DNA of 64,000 nt from NCBI GenBank assembly GCA_963977495.1, contig CAXBOT010000005.1, forward strand, positions 49,634-113,633. The letters run 5' to 3'. Source of the stretch: UBA1672 sp963977495. GTDB taxonomy: Bacteria; Pseudomonadota; Alphaproteobacteria; Micavibrionales; Micavibrionaceae. The first letter of the stretch is position 1, and every line of letters starts with the position of its first letter. A model generated the notes under the pieces. That model was not told the DNA's origin, did not search any database, and saw nothing but the letters and a program-made list of their open reading frames with translations. This document shows positions 1 to 9,333 of the stretch, one piece after another. The position numbers were made by a program, and so were the translations under genes.

Positions 1-996
1 GTAGAGAGCTTTCGCGAATTGGAAACACAGCTTCTATCCATCGTGCAGGGCGCGGTGCGTACCATTTTGGCCTCACATGATATCGACAAAATCATGTTAG
101 AGCGTAGCATTTACGGCGAACAATTCACCGAAGCCGTTAAAGATCAACTCAAAAGCTGGGGCGTAGTTCCGGTTAAAAACATCGAATTAATGGATATCCG
201 CGACGCTGCGGAAAACCGCGTTGTGCACAACATCATGGAAAAGAAAAAATCCCTGATCGAAATGCAAAGTCGTATGGAAGTTGCCGACAACATCAAAAAT
301 GCGGAAATCGCAGAGATCGATGCCCGCCGCGAACGCGACATCCGTAACGAGCAAGCCCAACAGGCCGTTGGTGAGCGCACAGCCGAAAAAGTCAAAGTCG
401 TTGGAATCGCCAATGAAAATGCACAGCAGGACATTAAAGAGCAACAACGTGTCACCAAAGAAAAAGAAATGGCCGTTATTAAAGTAAATGACGTACAGCG
501 CGCCGAGATTACCAAAGACATGAACGTTGTTAAAGCTGATGAAGACAAACAAACAACCATCCTACGCGCCGAAGGTGACCTGCAAGCAAAGATCAAAGAA
601 GCCGAAGGGATCAAGGTTGAAGGGGAGGCCAGAGCCGACGCCGAGCGCGCCATGCAACTTGCCCCTGTCGAAGCGCAAATCGTCCTCGCCAAGGAAATCG
701 GTGAGAATGAAGGCTATCAGCAATATCTATTGGGTATTGAAAATATCGGCGCTTATAAAATCGTTGGTATCGAACAAGCCGAAGCGCTCAAAGTATCTGA
801 CATCAAGATCATCGCCAACACAGGCGACCCTGTCACAGGTATGAATAATGTCATGGATCTGTTCACAGCCAAGGGCGGCACAAATATGAGCGCCATGTTA
901 GAAGGTCTTGCCCAATCAGACCAAGGACAGGCTTTGTTGGACAAATACGGGGTTAAAATCAAAAAAACACCCCCCGTTTTTGATAAAGACGAATAG
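1..996 (+). CDS. Flotillin-like SPFH/band-7 protein, C-terminal part (5' truncated)
   Basis: The reading frame is open from base 1, so the gene begins left of the window and 331 residues are visible. The visible part holds the end of an SPFH (band 7) domain followed by a long Ala/Glu/Lys-rich coiled coil (about residues 80-230) with repeated AEG/EAE motifs, which is typical of flotillins. A small globular tail follows. Flotillin-family proteins are membrane scaffold proteins of lipid microdomains. The TTG at 19 is only an internal codon and should not be taken as a start. It is co-directional with thrC but separated by about 60 bases. The family call is firm; the specific role is unknown. Confidence 0.85.
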   Translation, partial: VESFRELETQLLSIVQGAVRTILASHDIDKIMLERSIYGEQFTEAVKDQLKSWGVVPVKNIELMDIRDAAENRVVHNIMEKKKSLIEMQSRMEVADNIKNAEIAEIDARRERDIRNEQAQQAVGERTAEKVKVVGIANENAQQDIKEQQRVTKEKEMAVIKVNDVQRAEITKDMNVVKADEDKQTTILRAEGDLQAKIKEAEGIKVEGEARADAERAMQLAPVEAQIVLAKEIGENEGYQQYLLGIENIGAYKIVGIEQAEALKVSDIKIIANTGDPVTGMNNVMDLFTAKGGTNMSAMLEGLAQSDQGQALLDKYGVKIKKTPPVFDKDE

Positions 997-1059
997 TTTG
1001 CAAAAATAGCGCAGCGAGTCTGATTGACTTCAATCACAAAACTTTCTAAGACTGCTTTG

Positions 1060-2466
1060 ATGATACGTTATATTTCCACACGCGGCGGGGGGCAGCCCCA
1101 GACATTTGAACAAGTCCTCTTAAGCGGGCTTGCGCCTGATGGCGGTTTATATGTGCCCGAAAGCTGGCCGCACATTGATCTGGACGCCCTCAAGGGGAAA
1201 TCCTATACCGAAATCGCGGAAATCGTAATGTATCCCTTCGTTGAGGGCTGCATCGAGCGCGCCGATTTCAAACAGATCATCGCCGAAACATACGGCGCGG
1301 CGGTCTTCCGTGATAAAGACGTCACCCCGCTTCACCCGCTTAAAGACAATATCTATGTGATGGAGCAATTCCACGGCCCGACGATTGCGTTTAAAGACGT
1401 TGCGCTGCAATTGCTCGGGCGGTTGTTCGATCATGTCTTAAGCAAGCAAAATAAACGCATCACCATCGTTGGCGCGACCAGCGGCGACACAGGATCAGCG
1501 GCGATTGAAGGCTGCCTTGCCTGCGATAACATCGACATTTTCATTTTGCACCCAAAGGGGCGCGTATCAGATGTTCAGCGCAAACAAATGACCACCATTG
1601 ACGCGCCAAACGTGCACAACATCGCGCTGGACGGTACATTTGATGATTGCCAGAATATGGTCAAGGCCATGTTCAATGATGAAGATTTCCGCAATGCAAT
1701 CCATCTCTCCGCTGTGAATTCCATCAACTGGGCGCGGATTATGGCGCAGATTGTGTACTATTTCACATGCAGCCTGAAACTGGGCGCGCCGGAAAAGGAT
1801 GTTTCCTTTGTTGTGCCGACAGGGAATTTCGGCAATGTCTTTGCCGCCTATTGCGCGCAAAATATGGGCTTACCCATTAAATATTTGAGCGTCTCAAGCA
1901 ATAAAAACGACATTCTGACACGCTTTTTCGAAAGCGGCGCAATGACGCTTGGCGATGCGCATGCCACCATCAGCCCATCCATGGATATCCAAATCTCCAG
2001 CAATTTTGAACGCTATTTGTTTGACCTTATGGATCGTGACGCAGACCGCCTCGCCGCTCTGATGAACAGCTTCAAGGACACAGGCGATATCGCGGTCAGT
2101 GACGCGCATCTGCAAAAAGCACGCGCGCAATTTGAATCCAATCGCACCGATGACGCAGAAACGCTTGATTTGATTAAGGAAACTTACGACCAAACAGGCT
2201 ACATCCTTGATCCGCATACAGCCGTGGGGATGAAAGGCGCGAAGCAACTCGCCGCCAAGGAAAAGGGCGCGATTGTCCTGCTCGCCACCGCGCATCCTGC
2301 CAAATTCCCTGACGCCGTGCAGCAAGCCATCGGCCTGCGTCCCGCGCTCCCCGATCACCTCGCCGACCTGTTTGAGCGCAAGGAAATCATGACCGAGCAA
2401 CCCAATGATCTCCCCCGCGTCATGGCCTATGTGAAGGCACATACACGGGCGGTCGACGCACATTAA
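1060..2466 (+). CDS. thrC: Threonine synthase
   Basis: A PLP-dependent enzyme converting O-phosphohomoserine to threonine, the last step of threonine biosynthesis. The protein starts MIRYISTRGG, the usual N-terminus of this family, so I place the start at ATG 1060 rather than the in-frame TTG at 1024. The PLP lysine is K112 in the motif GPTIAFKD, and the phosphate-binding segment GATSGDTGSAA follows. At 468 residues it has the normal length for proteobacterial long-form ThrC. The M16 peptidase gene follows 65 bases downstream on the same strand, a neighbour pairing common in alphaproteobacteria. Confidence 0.95.
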   Translation: MIRYISTRGGGQPQTFEQVLLSGLAPDGGLYVPESWPHIDLDALKGKSYTEIAEIVMYPFVEGCIERADFKQIIAETYGAAVFRDKDVTPLHPLKDNIYVMEQFHGPTIAFKDVALQLLGRLFDHVLSKQNKRITIVGATSGDTGSAAIEGCLACDNIDIFILHPKGRVSDVQRKQMTTIDAPNVHNIALDGTFDDCQNMVKAMFNDEDFRNAIHLSAVNSINWARIMAQIVYYFTCSLKLGAPEKDVSFVVPTGNFGNVFAAYCAQNMGLPIKYLSVSSNKNDILTRFFESGAMTLGDAHATISPSMDIQISSNFERYLFDLMDRDADRLAALMNSFKDTGDIAVSDAHLQKARAQFESNRTDDAETLDLIKETYDQTGYILDPHTAVGMKGAKQLAAKEKGAIVLLATAHPAKFPDAVQQAIGLRPALPDHLADLFERKEIMTEQPNDLPRVMAYVKAHTRAVDAH

Positions 2467-2531
2467 GAAAAGCGCCCCTCACATAAAATAATAACTTTGC
2501 ATCTTTCGAAAATAATCTATATTCAATCCTC

Positions 2532-3794
2532 ATGAGTTCTATAAAAATAACAACACTTCCTAATGGTCTGCGTGTCGTAACAGACGTTGTCCCCTCAGTC
2601 GAGAGCGTTGCTGTCGGCGTTTGGGCGGGCGTTGGCACGCGCAATGAAAATCTGAGCATCAACGGTGCGGCGCATATGGTTGAACATATGCTGTTTAAGG
2701 GCACAAAAACCCGTGATGCCAAAACCATCGCCGAGGTGATCGAAGATGTTGGCGGGCACATGAACGCCTATACCAGCCGCGAGATTACCAGCTATCACAT
2801 CCATTTGCTTAAGGAGGATTTATTCCTCGCGCTGGATGTGTTGAGCGATATGGTTCAAAACTCGATCATGCCCGATGATGAGATCGAGCGCGAACGCGGC
2901 GTAATTATGCAAGAAATCGGCATGTGCCACGATACGCCTGACGATATTGTTTTCGATCATTATTTTGAAACCGCCTATCCCAAGCAAGCGTTAGGCGCAC
3001 CGATTTTAGGCACAAACGACATTATCGCGCATATGCGCCGTGATGCGCTGATGGGCTATGTTGAGCAATTCTACACCCCTGCGCGGCTGGCTGTGTGTGC
3101 GAGCGGTAACCTCGATCACGATACATTCGTTCAGGCCGTAGAACAAAAATTCAAAGCACTACCCGAAGATCAGGGCGATAACAAAAAAACCGCCGATTAT
3201 AAGGGCGGCGAAATTCGTGAAGTCCGCGATCTGGAACAAAGCCATATCGTTCTTGGCTTTCAGGGTATCCCGCGTCTTGACGATGATTATTATGGCGCGC
3301 AAATTCTGGCCACCATTCTGGGCAGCGGTATGTCATCGCGCCTGTTTCAAGAGGTGCGTGAAAAACGCGGCCTCGTCTATTCAATCTACGGCTTTCATTC
3401 ATCCTATACAGATGACGGACAGTTTGGCGTTTACGCCGGAACGGGCCCTGACAAATTGCCTGAACTGATTCCCGTTATTTGTGATGAAATCATGAAAATC
3501 GGCACGACCATTACCGAAGAAGAGCTGGCGCGCGCAAAAGCGCAACTGCGTTCCTCCACATTGATGGCGCGTGAATCGATGATGAGCCGCGCTGACCAGC
3601 ATGCCAAAGGTGTTTTGTTACGCGGACGCATCCGCACACCGGAAGAGGTTATAAAATCAATCAATGCTGTGGAAATTCAATCATTAGAGCGCATCGCAAA
3701 ACAAGTCTTTTCAACCAGCCCGACACTCGCGGCGCTTGGCCCGTTAGGGCAGCTTGAAAGTTTTGATAAAATCAAAGAAAGACTTGCGGCCTAA
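2532..3794 (+). CDS. M16 family zinc metallopeptidase (mitochondrial processing peptidase-like)
   Basis: A 420-residue insulinase/MPP-type protease. The inverted zinc motif HxxEH is visible at residues 48-52 (HMVEH), with the distal glutamate in the downstream segment ERERGVIMQEI. The second half matches the inactive M16 C-terminal domain, including the Arg/Tyr-type segment VREKRGLVYSIYGF. Such proteins are the bacterial relatives of the beta subunit of mitochondrial processing peptidase. No signal peptide is seen, so it is probably cytoplasmic. It lies downstream of thrC and converges with the yqgE gene, whose stop codon is 13 bases away. Confidence 0.92.
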   Translation: MSSIKITTLPNGLRVVTDVVPSVESVAVGVWAGVGTRNENLSINGAAHMVEHMLFKGTKTRDAKTIAEVIEDVGGHMNAYTSREITSYHIHLLKEDLFLALDVLSDMVQNSIMPDDEIERERGVIMQEIGMCHDTPDDIVFDHYFETAYPKQALGAPILGTNDIIAHMRRDALMGYVEQFYTPARLAVCASGNLDHDTFVQAVEQKFKALPEDQGDNKKTADYKGGEIREVRDLEQSHIVLGFQGIPRLDDDYYGAQILATILGSGMSSRLFQEVREKRGLVYSIYGFHSSYTDDGQFGVYAGTGPDKLPELIPVICDEIMKIGTTITEEELARAKAQLRSSTLMARESMMSRADQHAKGVLLRGRIRTPEEVIKSINAVEIQSLERIAKQVFSTSPTLAALGPLGQLESFDKIKERLAA

Positions 3795-3807
3795 GCCAGA
3801 GCAGCGC

Positions 3808-4392
3808 CTATGCATTACCCGACATTGCAGACAACATACCCGGATCAATACCAAGCTTATTGACCGCTTGCGTCCATTTATCATCAGGATCACCGCCAAA
3901 GACAAGATCAGGATCAGAATCAACCACGAGCCATGCATTTTGTTGCAGTTCAAAATCGAGTTGCCCCGCATCCCATCCGGCATAACCCAATACAAACATT
4001 AAATTTTCAGGTTTATTACCGCCGCTGGCGATATCCTTCAACGCGTCGACTGTCCCCGTTACGCCATAAGATTTATTGATTTTCATCGTATCATCGCGGG
4101 AGAAATCGCCCGAATGCAGTAAAAATCCACGCGCCGTTTCCACAGGGCCGCCATACATGACGGGCAAATCAAGCTTTTGAAAATCGACCTTAATATCTGA
4201 TTCCAATTTAAGCTGATCAACAAGGTCGTTAAATTCAACACTGGGCATGATGTGGTTCACCACCAACCCCATTGCGCCCTCTTCATCATGGGCGCAGACA
4301 AAAATAACCGCGCGATGAAACCGTGGATCGCCCAAAGAAGGCATCGCAAGAAGAAGTTTGCCGGTTAAGTAATTATTTTTGTTGTTGTCCAC
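3808..4392 (-). CDS. YqgE/AlgH family protein (UPF0301)
   Basis: A 194-residue protein with the hallmarks of the YqgE/AlgH family. These are the N-terminal LTGKLLLAMPSLGDPRF, then AVIFVCAHDEEGAMGLVVN, and later YGGPV and LFVLGYAGW-like segments (here FVLGYAGWDAGQL). Length and architecture are normal. The biochemical function of the family is not firmly established; AlgH was linked to alginate regulation in Pseudomonas. It is alone on the minus strand between the convergent M16 peptidase gene and the downstream glycosyltransferase gene. Confidence 0.9.
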   Translation of the reverse strand: MDNNKNNYLTGKLLLAMPSLGDPRFHRAVIFVCAHDEEGAMGLVVNHIMPSVEFNDLVDQLKLESDIKVDFQKLDLPVMYGGPVETARGFLLHSGDFSRDDTMKINKSYGVTGTVDALKDIASGGNKPENLMFVLGYAGWDAGQLDFELQQNAWLVVDSDPDLVFGGDPDDKWTQAVNKLGIDPGMLSAMSGNA

Positions 4393-4466
4393 GTTTATCG
4401 CCCCCTTTTTCTTATGTTCCTATAGTGACACAGAATGAAAACCCTAATCAAGTTTCCTAAAGGTTA

Positions 4467-5615
4467 TTATCCAGCGTCGACATCCCCTTCGCGCTCATGC
4501 GGCGCATAAACGCGCACCGTTTGCGCAACGATAGAGTGAATATCAAATTCCTGCTCGGCTTTTTGCCTGCTGCGATAGCCCATAGAACGCCGAAGCGCAG
4601 GGTTAAACAAGATGGTTTCAATCGCTTTTGCGGTGGCTTTGGCATTTTTCACAGGCACCAGTAAGCCGTTTTCATTGTGATCCACCGCCTCGCGGCAACC
4701 TGCATGATCGGTGGTAACAATGGCACGTCCCGCCGCGCAAGCCTCTAGCAAAACGCGCGGTATCCCTTCGCCATAATATGATGGATACACAATCAACGCC
4801 GCGCCCGCCAAACGATCGGGCATATCGTCGACCCGCCCCAGCCACTCCACCGCGCCATCCTTGGTCATCTCGATCATTTCATCGCGGGATATTGCCTTGG
4901 GGTTGTCGGTTTCCCCGCCTGCAATTTGAAATGTTGCGACCACGCCGCGCTGTTTTAAAAGACGCGCAGCCTCAATAAAAATCGCCACGCCCTTTTCATG
5001 AACAAGGCGCGTAGGCATCAACACAATCGGAATATCCGTTTCATGCTCGACATTCATCGCCTTAAACTGATCAAGATGCACCCCAGAGCCTTTAATCAAA
5101 AGCGCATGCTCCCGCTTTACGATTCCCTTTTGCACAAAAAGCGCAAGATCATCGGCATTTTGGAAAATGAGCGTCGTGTTGGCGCGGCGGAAAACAAGCC
5201 ATAATAACGGATATAATAGCGTTCTGAGGATCACTGATTGCGTTTCGTCGCTGCGGAATAAATATCCCAGTCCCGCCATAGTGAAAATTTTACGTTTTTC
5301 TTTAAATGGGAAAGCCGCCAGCGCGGTTAAAAACCCATGCTTTAACGTCACGGCGTGGATTGTATCAGGATCTTGCGCACGTATCAGGCGGCGTAAATCA
5401 CGCACCATCGCCAGCGCGCCAACAATACTCGTATTGCCACCCTGTTTTTGCAGCACTGTGCATTGAAATTCCGGCGCGCGCGCAGCGGCGGCGTCATCGC
5501 CATTAATCAAACCGATCACCATATCCAGCCCCTGTTCGCGCGCGCCATATGCAACCGCCATGCGGCTGCTCCAATCACTTGCGTCAAAGACATATAATAT
5601 TTTCTGATCACTCAT
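4467..5615 (-). CDS. Glycosyltransferase family 4 (GT-B fold)
   Basis: A 382-residue sugar transferase. The C-terminal nucleotide-sugar half is clear: PTRLVHEKGV, then the EGIPRVLLEACAAG segment containing the E-x7-E signature, then a GLLVP segment. The N-terminal half resembles the acceptor domain of WbpH/PglA-type GT4 enzymes with the AGLGYLF motif. The start ATG lies 6 bases downstream of the stop of asnB, so the two form an operon. The pair suggests assembly or decoration of a surface polysaccharide, but donor and acceptor cannot be read from the sequence. Confidence 0.88.
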   Translation of the reverse strand: MSDQKILYVFDASDWSSRMAVAYGAREQGLDMVIGLINGDDAAAARAPEFQCTVLQKQGGNTSIVGALAMVRDLRRLIRAQDPDTIHAVTLKHGFLTALAAFPFKEKRKIFTMAGLGYLFRSDETQSVILRTLLYPLLWLVFRRANTTLIFQNADDLALFVQKGIVKREHALLIKGSGVHLDQFKAMNVEHETDIPIVLMPTRLVHEKGVAIFIEAARLLKQRGVVATFQIAGGETDNPKAISRDEMIEMTKDGAVEWLGRVDDMPDRLAGAALIVYPSYYGEGIPRVLLEACAAGRAIVTTDHAGCREAVDHNENGLLVPVKNAKATAKAIETILFNPALRRSMGYRSRQKAEQEFDIHSIVAQTVRVYAPHEREGDVDAG

Positions 5616-5621
5616 AGGGCG

Positions 5622-7565
5622 TTATCCTGAAATCCAATGTCGATACCATGCCTGAAACATCAAAACCGTCCAAAGCTTTTCGGCATGATTACCGCGCCCT
5701 TTTTGATGCTCATCCCATAATGTGTGGATATGCTTATAATTCAAAAACCCTTGCGCGCGCAGCTCATACTCATCGAGTAAATCTTCCGCCCAGTCTTTCA
5801 GATCACCGCGCAGCCACGCACCAATGGGAACCGAAAACCCCTGTTTCGGGCGTTCATACAGATCTTCAGGCACATGATGATGGAGCACCTGCCGCAGCAA
5901 CCATTTGCCCTTTTTATTTCTGATTTTCATATCCAGCGGCAACCGCCACACATAATCATAAATACGCCGATCCAGTAACGGCGCGCGCGCCTCCAGACTA
6001 ACGGCCATGCTTGCGCGGTCAACCTTGGTTAAAATGTCACCATTCAGATAGGACAACGTATCCCAATACATCATTTCTTCGGCAAATGTTACGCCATCAA
6101 TTTGCATATCAGGATCGACCAGCGGGATCATTTCCTCATACCCATCCGTCACACACATGCGCGGTTTAGGCCAGTTGCTGACCAGACTTAAATACACATC
6201 GCCCTGCGTATGTTTTTCCAGCGTATCGGCAAATTTATGCATGTGAGAACCGAATTGCGGACGGTTCGGACGCAGGCTCGACCATAAAGAGGGCGGCACG
6301 CTGCGGATCATTTGCGCGATGGGTTTACGGAATTTCGGCGGAATGTTATTGGTTGCGTTCCATGCCTTTGGCCCTGATATATGACGCGTATAGCCACCGA
6401 GCATCTCATCACCGCCATCACCGGATAAAGCCACGCTCACACTTTCGCGGGCGAATTTTGATACCAGATAAGTCGGAATCGCCGACGCATCGGCAAAAGG
6501 CTCGTCATAGATATGCGGCAACTGCGCGACGACATCCAGCGCGTCTTGCGGCTTGATATAAAGCTCATGATGGTCGGTTTTTAAATGCTGCGCCACTGCT
6601 TTGGCTTGTTCGGCTTCGTTATAGCCCGCCTCCTCAAAACCAATGGAATAGGTTTTCACTGCCTGATCGCTTTGCGCCTGCATCAAGGCCACAATGGTTG
6701 AGCTGTCTATACCGCCGGATAAAAACGCCCCAAGCGGCACATCGGACACCATGCGCTCTCCGACACATTCGGATAATATCTTTTCGAAATCGCGCACCGC
6801 GTCCTCGGCATTATCAACCGGATTGTCCCGCGCGCTGAGCAAGGCGTCCTTATGGCTCCAATACGGCTCTAATAATGATTTCAAATCCTGACCGCCGCGC
6901 AGCATCCGCAGATCAATCGCCATCATCATCCCTGCCGGTATTTGCCAAACATCACGATAAATCGAGAGTGGCGCAGGCACATAACCAAAGCGCATATATG
7001 ATGTCACGGCGGGGCGGCTGACATCGCGCCTGAATTCAGGATGTGCGCATAAGGCTTTCAATTCCGAACCGAAAACCAATGTGCTGCCTGCCCATCCGAC
7101 ATAGATCGGCTTTTTCCCCATACGATCACGCGCCAGAAACAGGGCTTGCTTTTGACGATCCCATAAGGCAAAGGCAAACATGCCGTTGATCTTTTCAAGC
7201 GTCTGCTGAACGCCCCAATGCTCAACCGCGGATAACAAAACTTCGGTATCGCTATGGCCGCGAAATATCACACCATGGGTTGTTTCAAGCGACGCCTTGA
7301 GAGATTTGAAATTATAAATTTCACCATTAAAAACGATCATATATCGCCCTGAGGCCGATTCCATCGGCTGCGCGCCCGCAGGGGAGAGGTCGATAATGGA
7401 TAAACGCCGATGCCCCAGCGCCAACGGCACATCAGGATCTTGCCACACATCATCACTGTCAGGCCCGCGCGTCGCCAACGCATCGTTCATCCCTGTAATC
7501 ACCCGATGCAAATGCGCACGGTCGGGGCGGGGGTCAAATGTATATAATCCGGTGATACCACACAT
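5622..7565 (-). CDS. asnB: Asparagine synthetase (glutamine-hydrolysing), AsnB type
   Basis: A 647-residue class II glutamine amidotransferase. After removal of Met1 the nucleophile is Cys2 (MCGITGLY). The synthetase domain has the pyrophosphate loop SGGIDSS and the downstream SGDGGDEMLGGY segment. It either converts aspartate to asparagine or, in polysaccharide loci, amidates a sugar acid. Coupling to a GT4 gene 6 bases downstream is typical of exopolysaccharide or O-antigen clusters, and the 647-residue length matches that subfamily better than the shorter housekeeping AsnB. The upstream gap of about 100 bases is shared with a divergent small gene. Confidence 0.92.
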   Translation of the reverse strand: MCGITGLYTFDPRPDRAHLHRVITGMNDALATRGPDSDDVWQDPDVPLALGHRRLSIIDLSPAGAQPMESASGRYMIVFNGEIYNFKSLKASLETTHGVIFRGHSDTEVLLSAVEHWGVQQTLEKINGMFAFALWDRQKQALFLARDRMGKKPIYVGWAGSTLVFGSELKALCAHPEFRRDVSRPAVTSYMRFGYVPAPLSIYRDVWQIPAGMMMAIDLRMLRGGQDLKSLLEPYWSHKDALLSARDNPVDNAEDAVRDFEKILSECVGERMVSDVPLGAFLSGGIDSSTIVALMQAQSDQAVKTYSIGFEEAGYNEAEQAKAVAQHLKTDHHELYIKPQDALDVVAQLPHIYDEPFADASAIPTYLVSKFARESVSVALSGDGGDEMLGGYTRHISGPKAWNATNNIPPKFRKPIAQMIRSVPPSLWSSLRPNRPQFGSHMHKFADTLEKHTQGDVYLSLVSNWPKPRMCVTDGYEEMIPLVDPDMQIDGVTFAEEMMYWDTLSYLNGDILTKVDRASMAVSLEARAPLLDRRIYDYVWRLPLDMKIRNKKGKWLLRQVLHHHVPEDLYERPKQGFSVPIGAWLRGDLKDWAEDLLDEYELRAQGFLNYKHIHTLWDEHQKGRGNHAEKLWTVLMFQAWYRHWISG

Positions 7566-7665
7566 GCTTTGTGTCTTGTCCTACTTGTTTCATCGCTTTA
7601 CCTTTATAGATAAAACATATATCTGTGTATCAAAAGGGTGAATTGATGTTTGGGAAATCTAATAA

Positions 7666-7941
7666 ATGAATATAGAGCTTTTTATTTCCAAAAAAGGGCA
7701 GGTCGTGTTCACGTGTCACGGGGAATTTAAAAAGGAAATAAGCCAAATCGTTGTGAATCAAGAAAGCGGCGAGATCACCTTTATTTTCAAACCCGACCTT
7801 GAAATATGGAAGCCAAATTGCTCCATCGATCAGGAACTTTGCAAAAAAATCCAGAATCAATTATTCTGTGCAGTAGGGTATTATAAGAATGAAAAACTTG
7901 TTGCCGGTGAATATGTTCGTTTTACATGCCGCCCGCGATAA
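7666..7941 (+). CDS. Small hypothetical protein (91 aa)
   Basis: I do not recognise a family. The protein starts MNIELFISKKG, has no signal peptide or membrane segment, and ends in a Cys/Arg-rich tail (FTCRPR). By eye it aligns along its length with the N-terminal 90 residues of the 210-residue protein at 8686-9318. Shared positions are the MxIxL start, a KK-x-I position, an xIDxx position, a G near residue 70 and the KLVAGEYV versus KIAQAYQV segment. It may therefore be a short paralogue. It is followed 22 bases later by the 195-residue gene and is divergent from asnB. Confidence 0.6.
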   Translation: MNIELFISKKGQVVFTCHGEFKKEISQIVVNQESGEITFIFKPDLEIWKPNCSIDQELCKKIQNQLFCAVGYYKNEKLVAGEYVRFTCRPR

Positions 7942-7963
7942 ACAAAAATAAGGAAGATAAACA

Positions 7964-8551
7964 ATGTCAGCAACAGAACTTACACCAGATCCGGTTGAGA
8001 AATTGCCGGAAAGTCCTCTGCAACTTATCGTAGAAGCAACAACCGTTCCCGAATCGATTGCCGTTGTGCATGACGAAGAAATCGCAACAACTGTCGAAGC
8101 CGCGAAAAGTCTGGAAGTGACTGGCGCCGAAACAGCCACACGCGCCGATGAATATTTCTCCGCCGAAACAACCAGCATCAGCGCCGCCGATCAAAGCTAT
8201 GCCGGCGCAGCAACCGCGGGCAGCGAAGAAATCTACAACGCGCACACAGGCCAAGCCGAAACTTTTGTAGCGCAAGCCGACAGCTATAATGTAATGGGAC
8301 ACAGCACCGCCGCGATATCTGAGGAATCAACCGCGAAATCAAGCGCGCTGCAACGCGTCGCCGTTGTTCAAATCGCCGCGCAAGAAATTGCACAACGTAC
8401 GGAGCTTTCTTACAAACAAGAAGCAGACCGCACCGTTGAAGGTGTTAAACAGGAAATGAAGGCTTTGTCCGCCGTTGATGACGCTGGCGCAGCGCAAAAT
8501 CTTGAGGGCGAACTCAAAGCCGCAGCAGAGATTACAGCGCCGAAAGTGTAA
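7964..8551 (+). CDS. Alanine/glutamate-rich hypothetical protein (195 aa)
   Basis: Not recognised. The composition is dominated by Ala, Glu, Thr and Ser, with few aromatic residues and no signal peptide or membrane span. The pattern suggests a long helical or partly disordered protein. The start ATG at 7964 has a good Shine-Dalgarno sequence (AAGGAAG, around 7949-7955). A strong terminator hairpin follows at 8577-8603, so this gene probably ends a short transcript with the 91-residue gene. Codon usage matches the neighbours. Confidence 0.7.
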   Translation: MSATELTPDPVEKLPESPLQLIVEATTVPESIAVVHDEEIATTVEAAKSLEVTGAETATRADEYFSAETTSISAADQSYAGAATAGSEEIYNAHTGQAETFVAQADSYNVMGHSTAAISEESTAKSSALQRVAVVQIAAQEIAQRTELSYKQEADRTVEGVKQEMKALSAVDDAGAAQNLEGELKAAAEITAPKV

Positions 8552-8576
8552 AGACGACTTTGTATAATAATTGATG

Positions 8577-8603
8577 AAGGGGGCGGTTATGCGCCCCTTT
8601 TTT
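8577..8603 (+). terminator. Rho-independent terminator after the 195-aa gene
   Basis: GGGGCG (8580-8585) pairs with CGCCCC (8592-8597) around a six-base loop, is extended outward by G-T and two A-T pairs, and is followed by six T residues (8598-8603). It lies 26 bases past the stop codon. Confidence 0.85.
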
Positions 8604-8685
8604 ATGCACATGAACAGATTGTCTGCATGCGTCATTCTCTGCTATTGTGCGCTAACAGCAAAATTTAGGAAGGGTCACACCGCAC

Positions 8686-9318
8686 ATGGATATTGATCTT
8701 CTGGTGACGCCACAAGGTGAAGCGGGACTTTTAAGCAATAGTAATCTGGTCAAAAAAGCCATCGGCGTCTTGTTTGACACCGATAACGCGACCCTATCCC
8801 TAGAATTTGCCGACATGGATCATCTGGATTTAAACATCCCCGTTGAGATTGATTTTTTCGCGATGCTCGACACCAATCCGCAGATTCATATCGGGTCAGT
8901 GTCCGAGGGTAAAATCGCGCAAGCCTATCAAGTACCGTTGATGTTTTTAGATGACCCCTATCGCGCCGAAGCGTTCGAGAATGTCAAAGCGCCCGCAAAA
9001 CCGCTCGCCGCCTTTTACTATTTCGTTAAAAATTGTGTTTTGGGGCAGCCCGTCCACCGCCTTGATGCAGGAAACGAAGAGTCGTCAGGCTGTATTTTAG
9101 GGGACGCCGCGCCGTCTTCACTGGAATTTGCCCATCACCTTGCGCGCCGTCACGGCATGGAAGTCGGACAAGAAAAAGCCAACCAGACACTCAACACACC
9201 CTCTATGGGGATGGGGGGCAACAGTTCCGGCGCAAGCAGCAGTTCCGGCGGCACATATTACCAAAAACGCTATGTCCAAAAATCGACCAAAGATGATAAG
9301 AAGGATGGGGAAGAGTAG
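8686..9318 (+). CDS. Hypothetical protein (210 aa) with low-complexity tail
   Basis: Not assigned to a family. Residues 1-95 form a compact acidic domain starting MDIDLLVTPQG, which looks paralogous to the 91-residue protein at 7666-7941. The middle part has Cys and aromatic residues (YYFVKNCVLGQPVHRL). From about residue 165 the protein turns into a low-complexity Gly/Ser stretch and a charged end (DDKKDGEE), probably disordered. AGGAAGGG (around 8668) serves as ribosome binding site. It converges with mltG, leaving a 15-base gap. Confidence 0.72.
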   Translation: MDIDLLVTPQGEAGLLSNSNLVKKAIGVLFDTDNATLSLEFADMDHLDLNIPVEIDFFAMLDTNPQIHIGSVSEGKIAQAYQVPLMFLDDPYRAEAFENVKAPAKPLAAFYYFVKNCVLGQPVHRLDAGNEESSGCILGDAAPSSLEFAHHLARRHGMEVGQEKANQTLNTPSMGMGGNSSGASSSSGGTYYQKRYVQKSTKDDKKDGEE

Positions 9319-9333
9319 GCGTTTTAGATAAAT

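Noticed and set aside
144..692. Minus-strand 182-codon frame inside the flotillin gene
   Set aside because: It is the antisense shadow of a repetitive coiled-coil coding region; Ser/Ala-rich composition is an artefact of that.
1894..2463. Minus-strand 189-codon frame inside thrC
   Set aside because: Antisense shadow of a clear threonine synthase gene with no recognisable domain.
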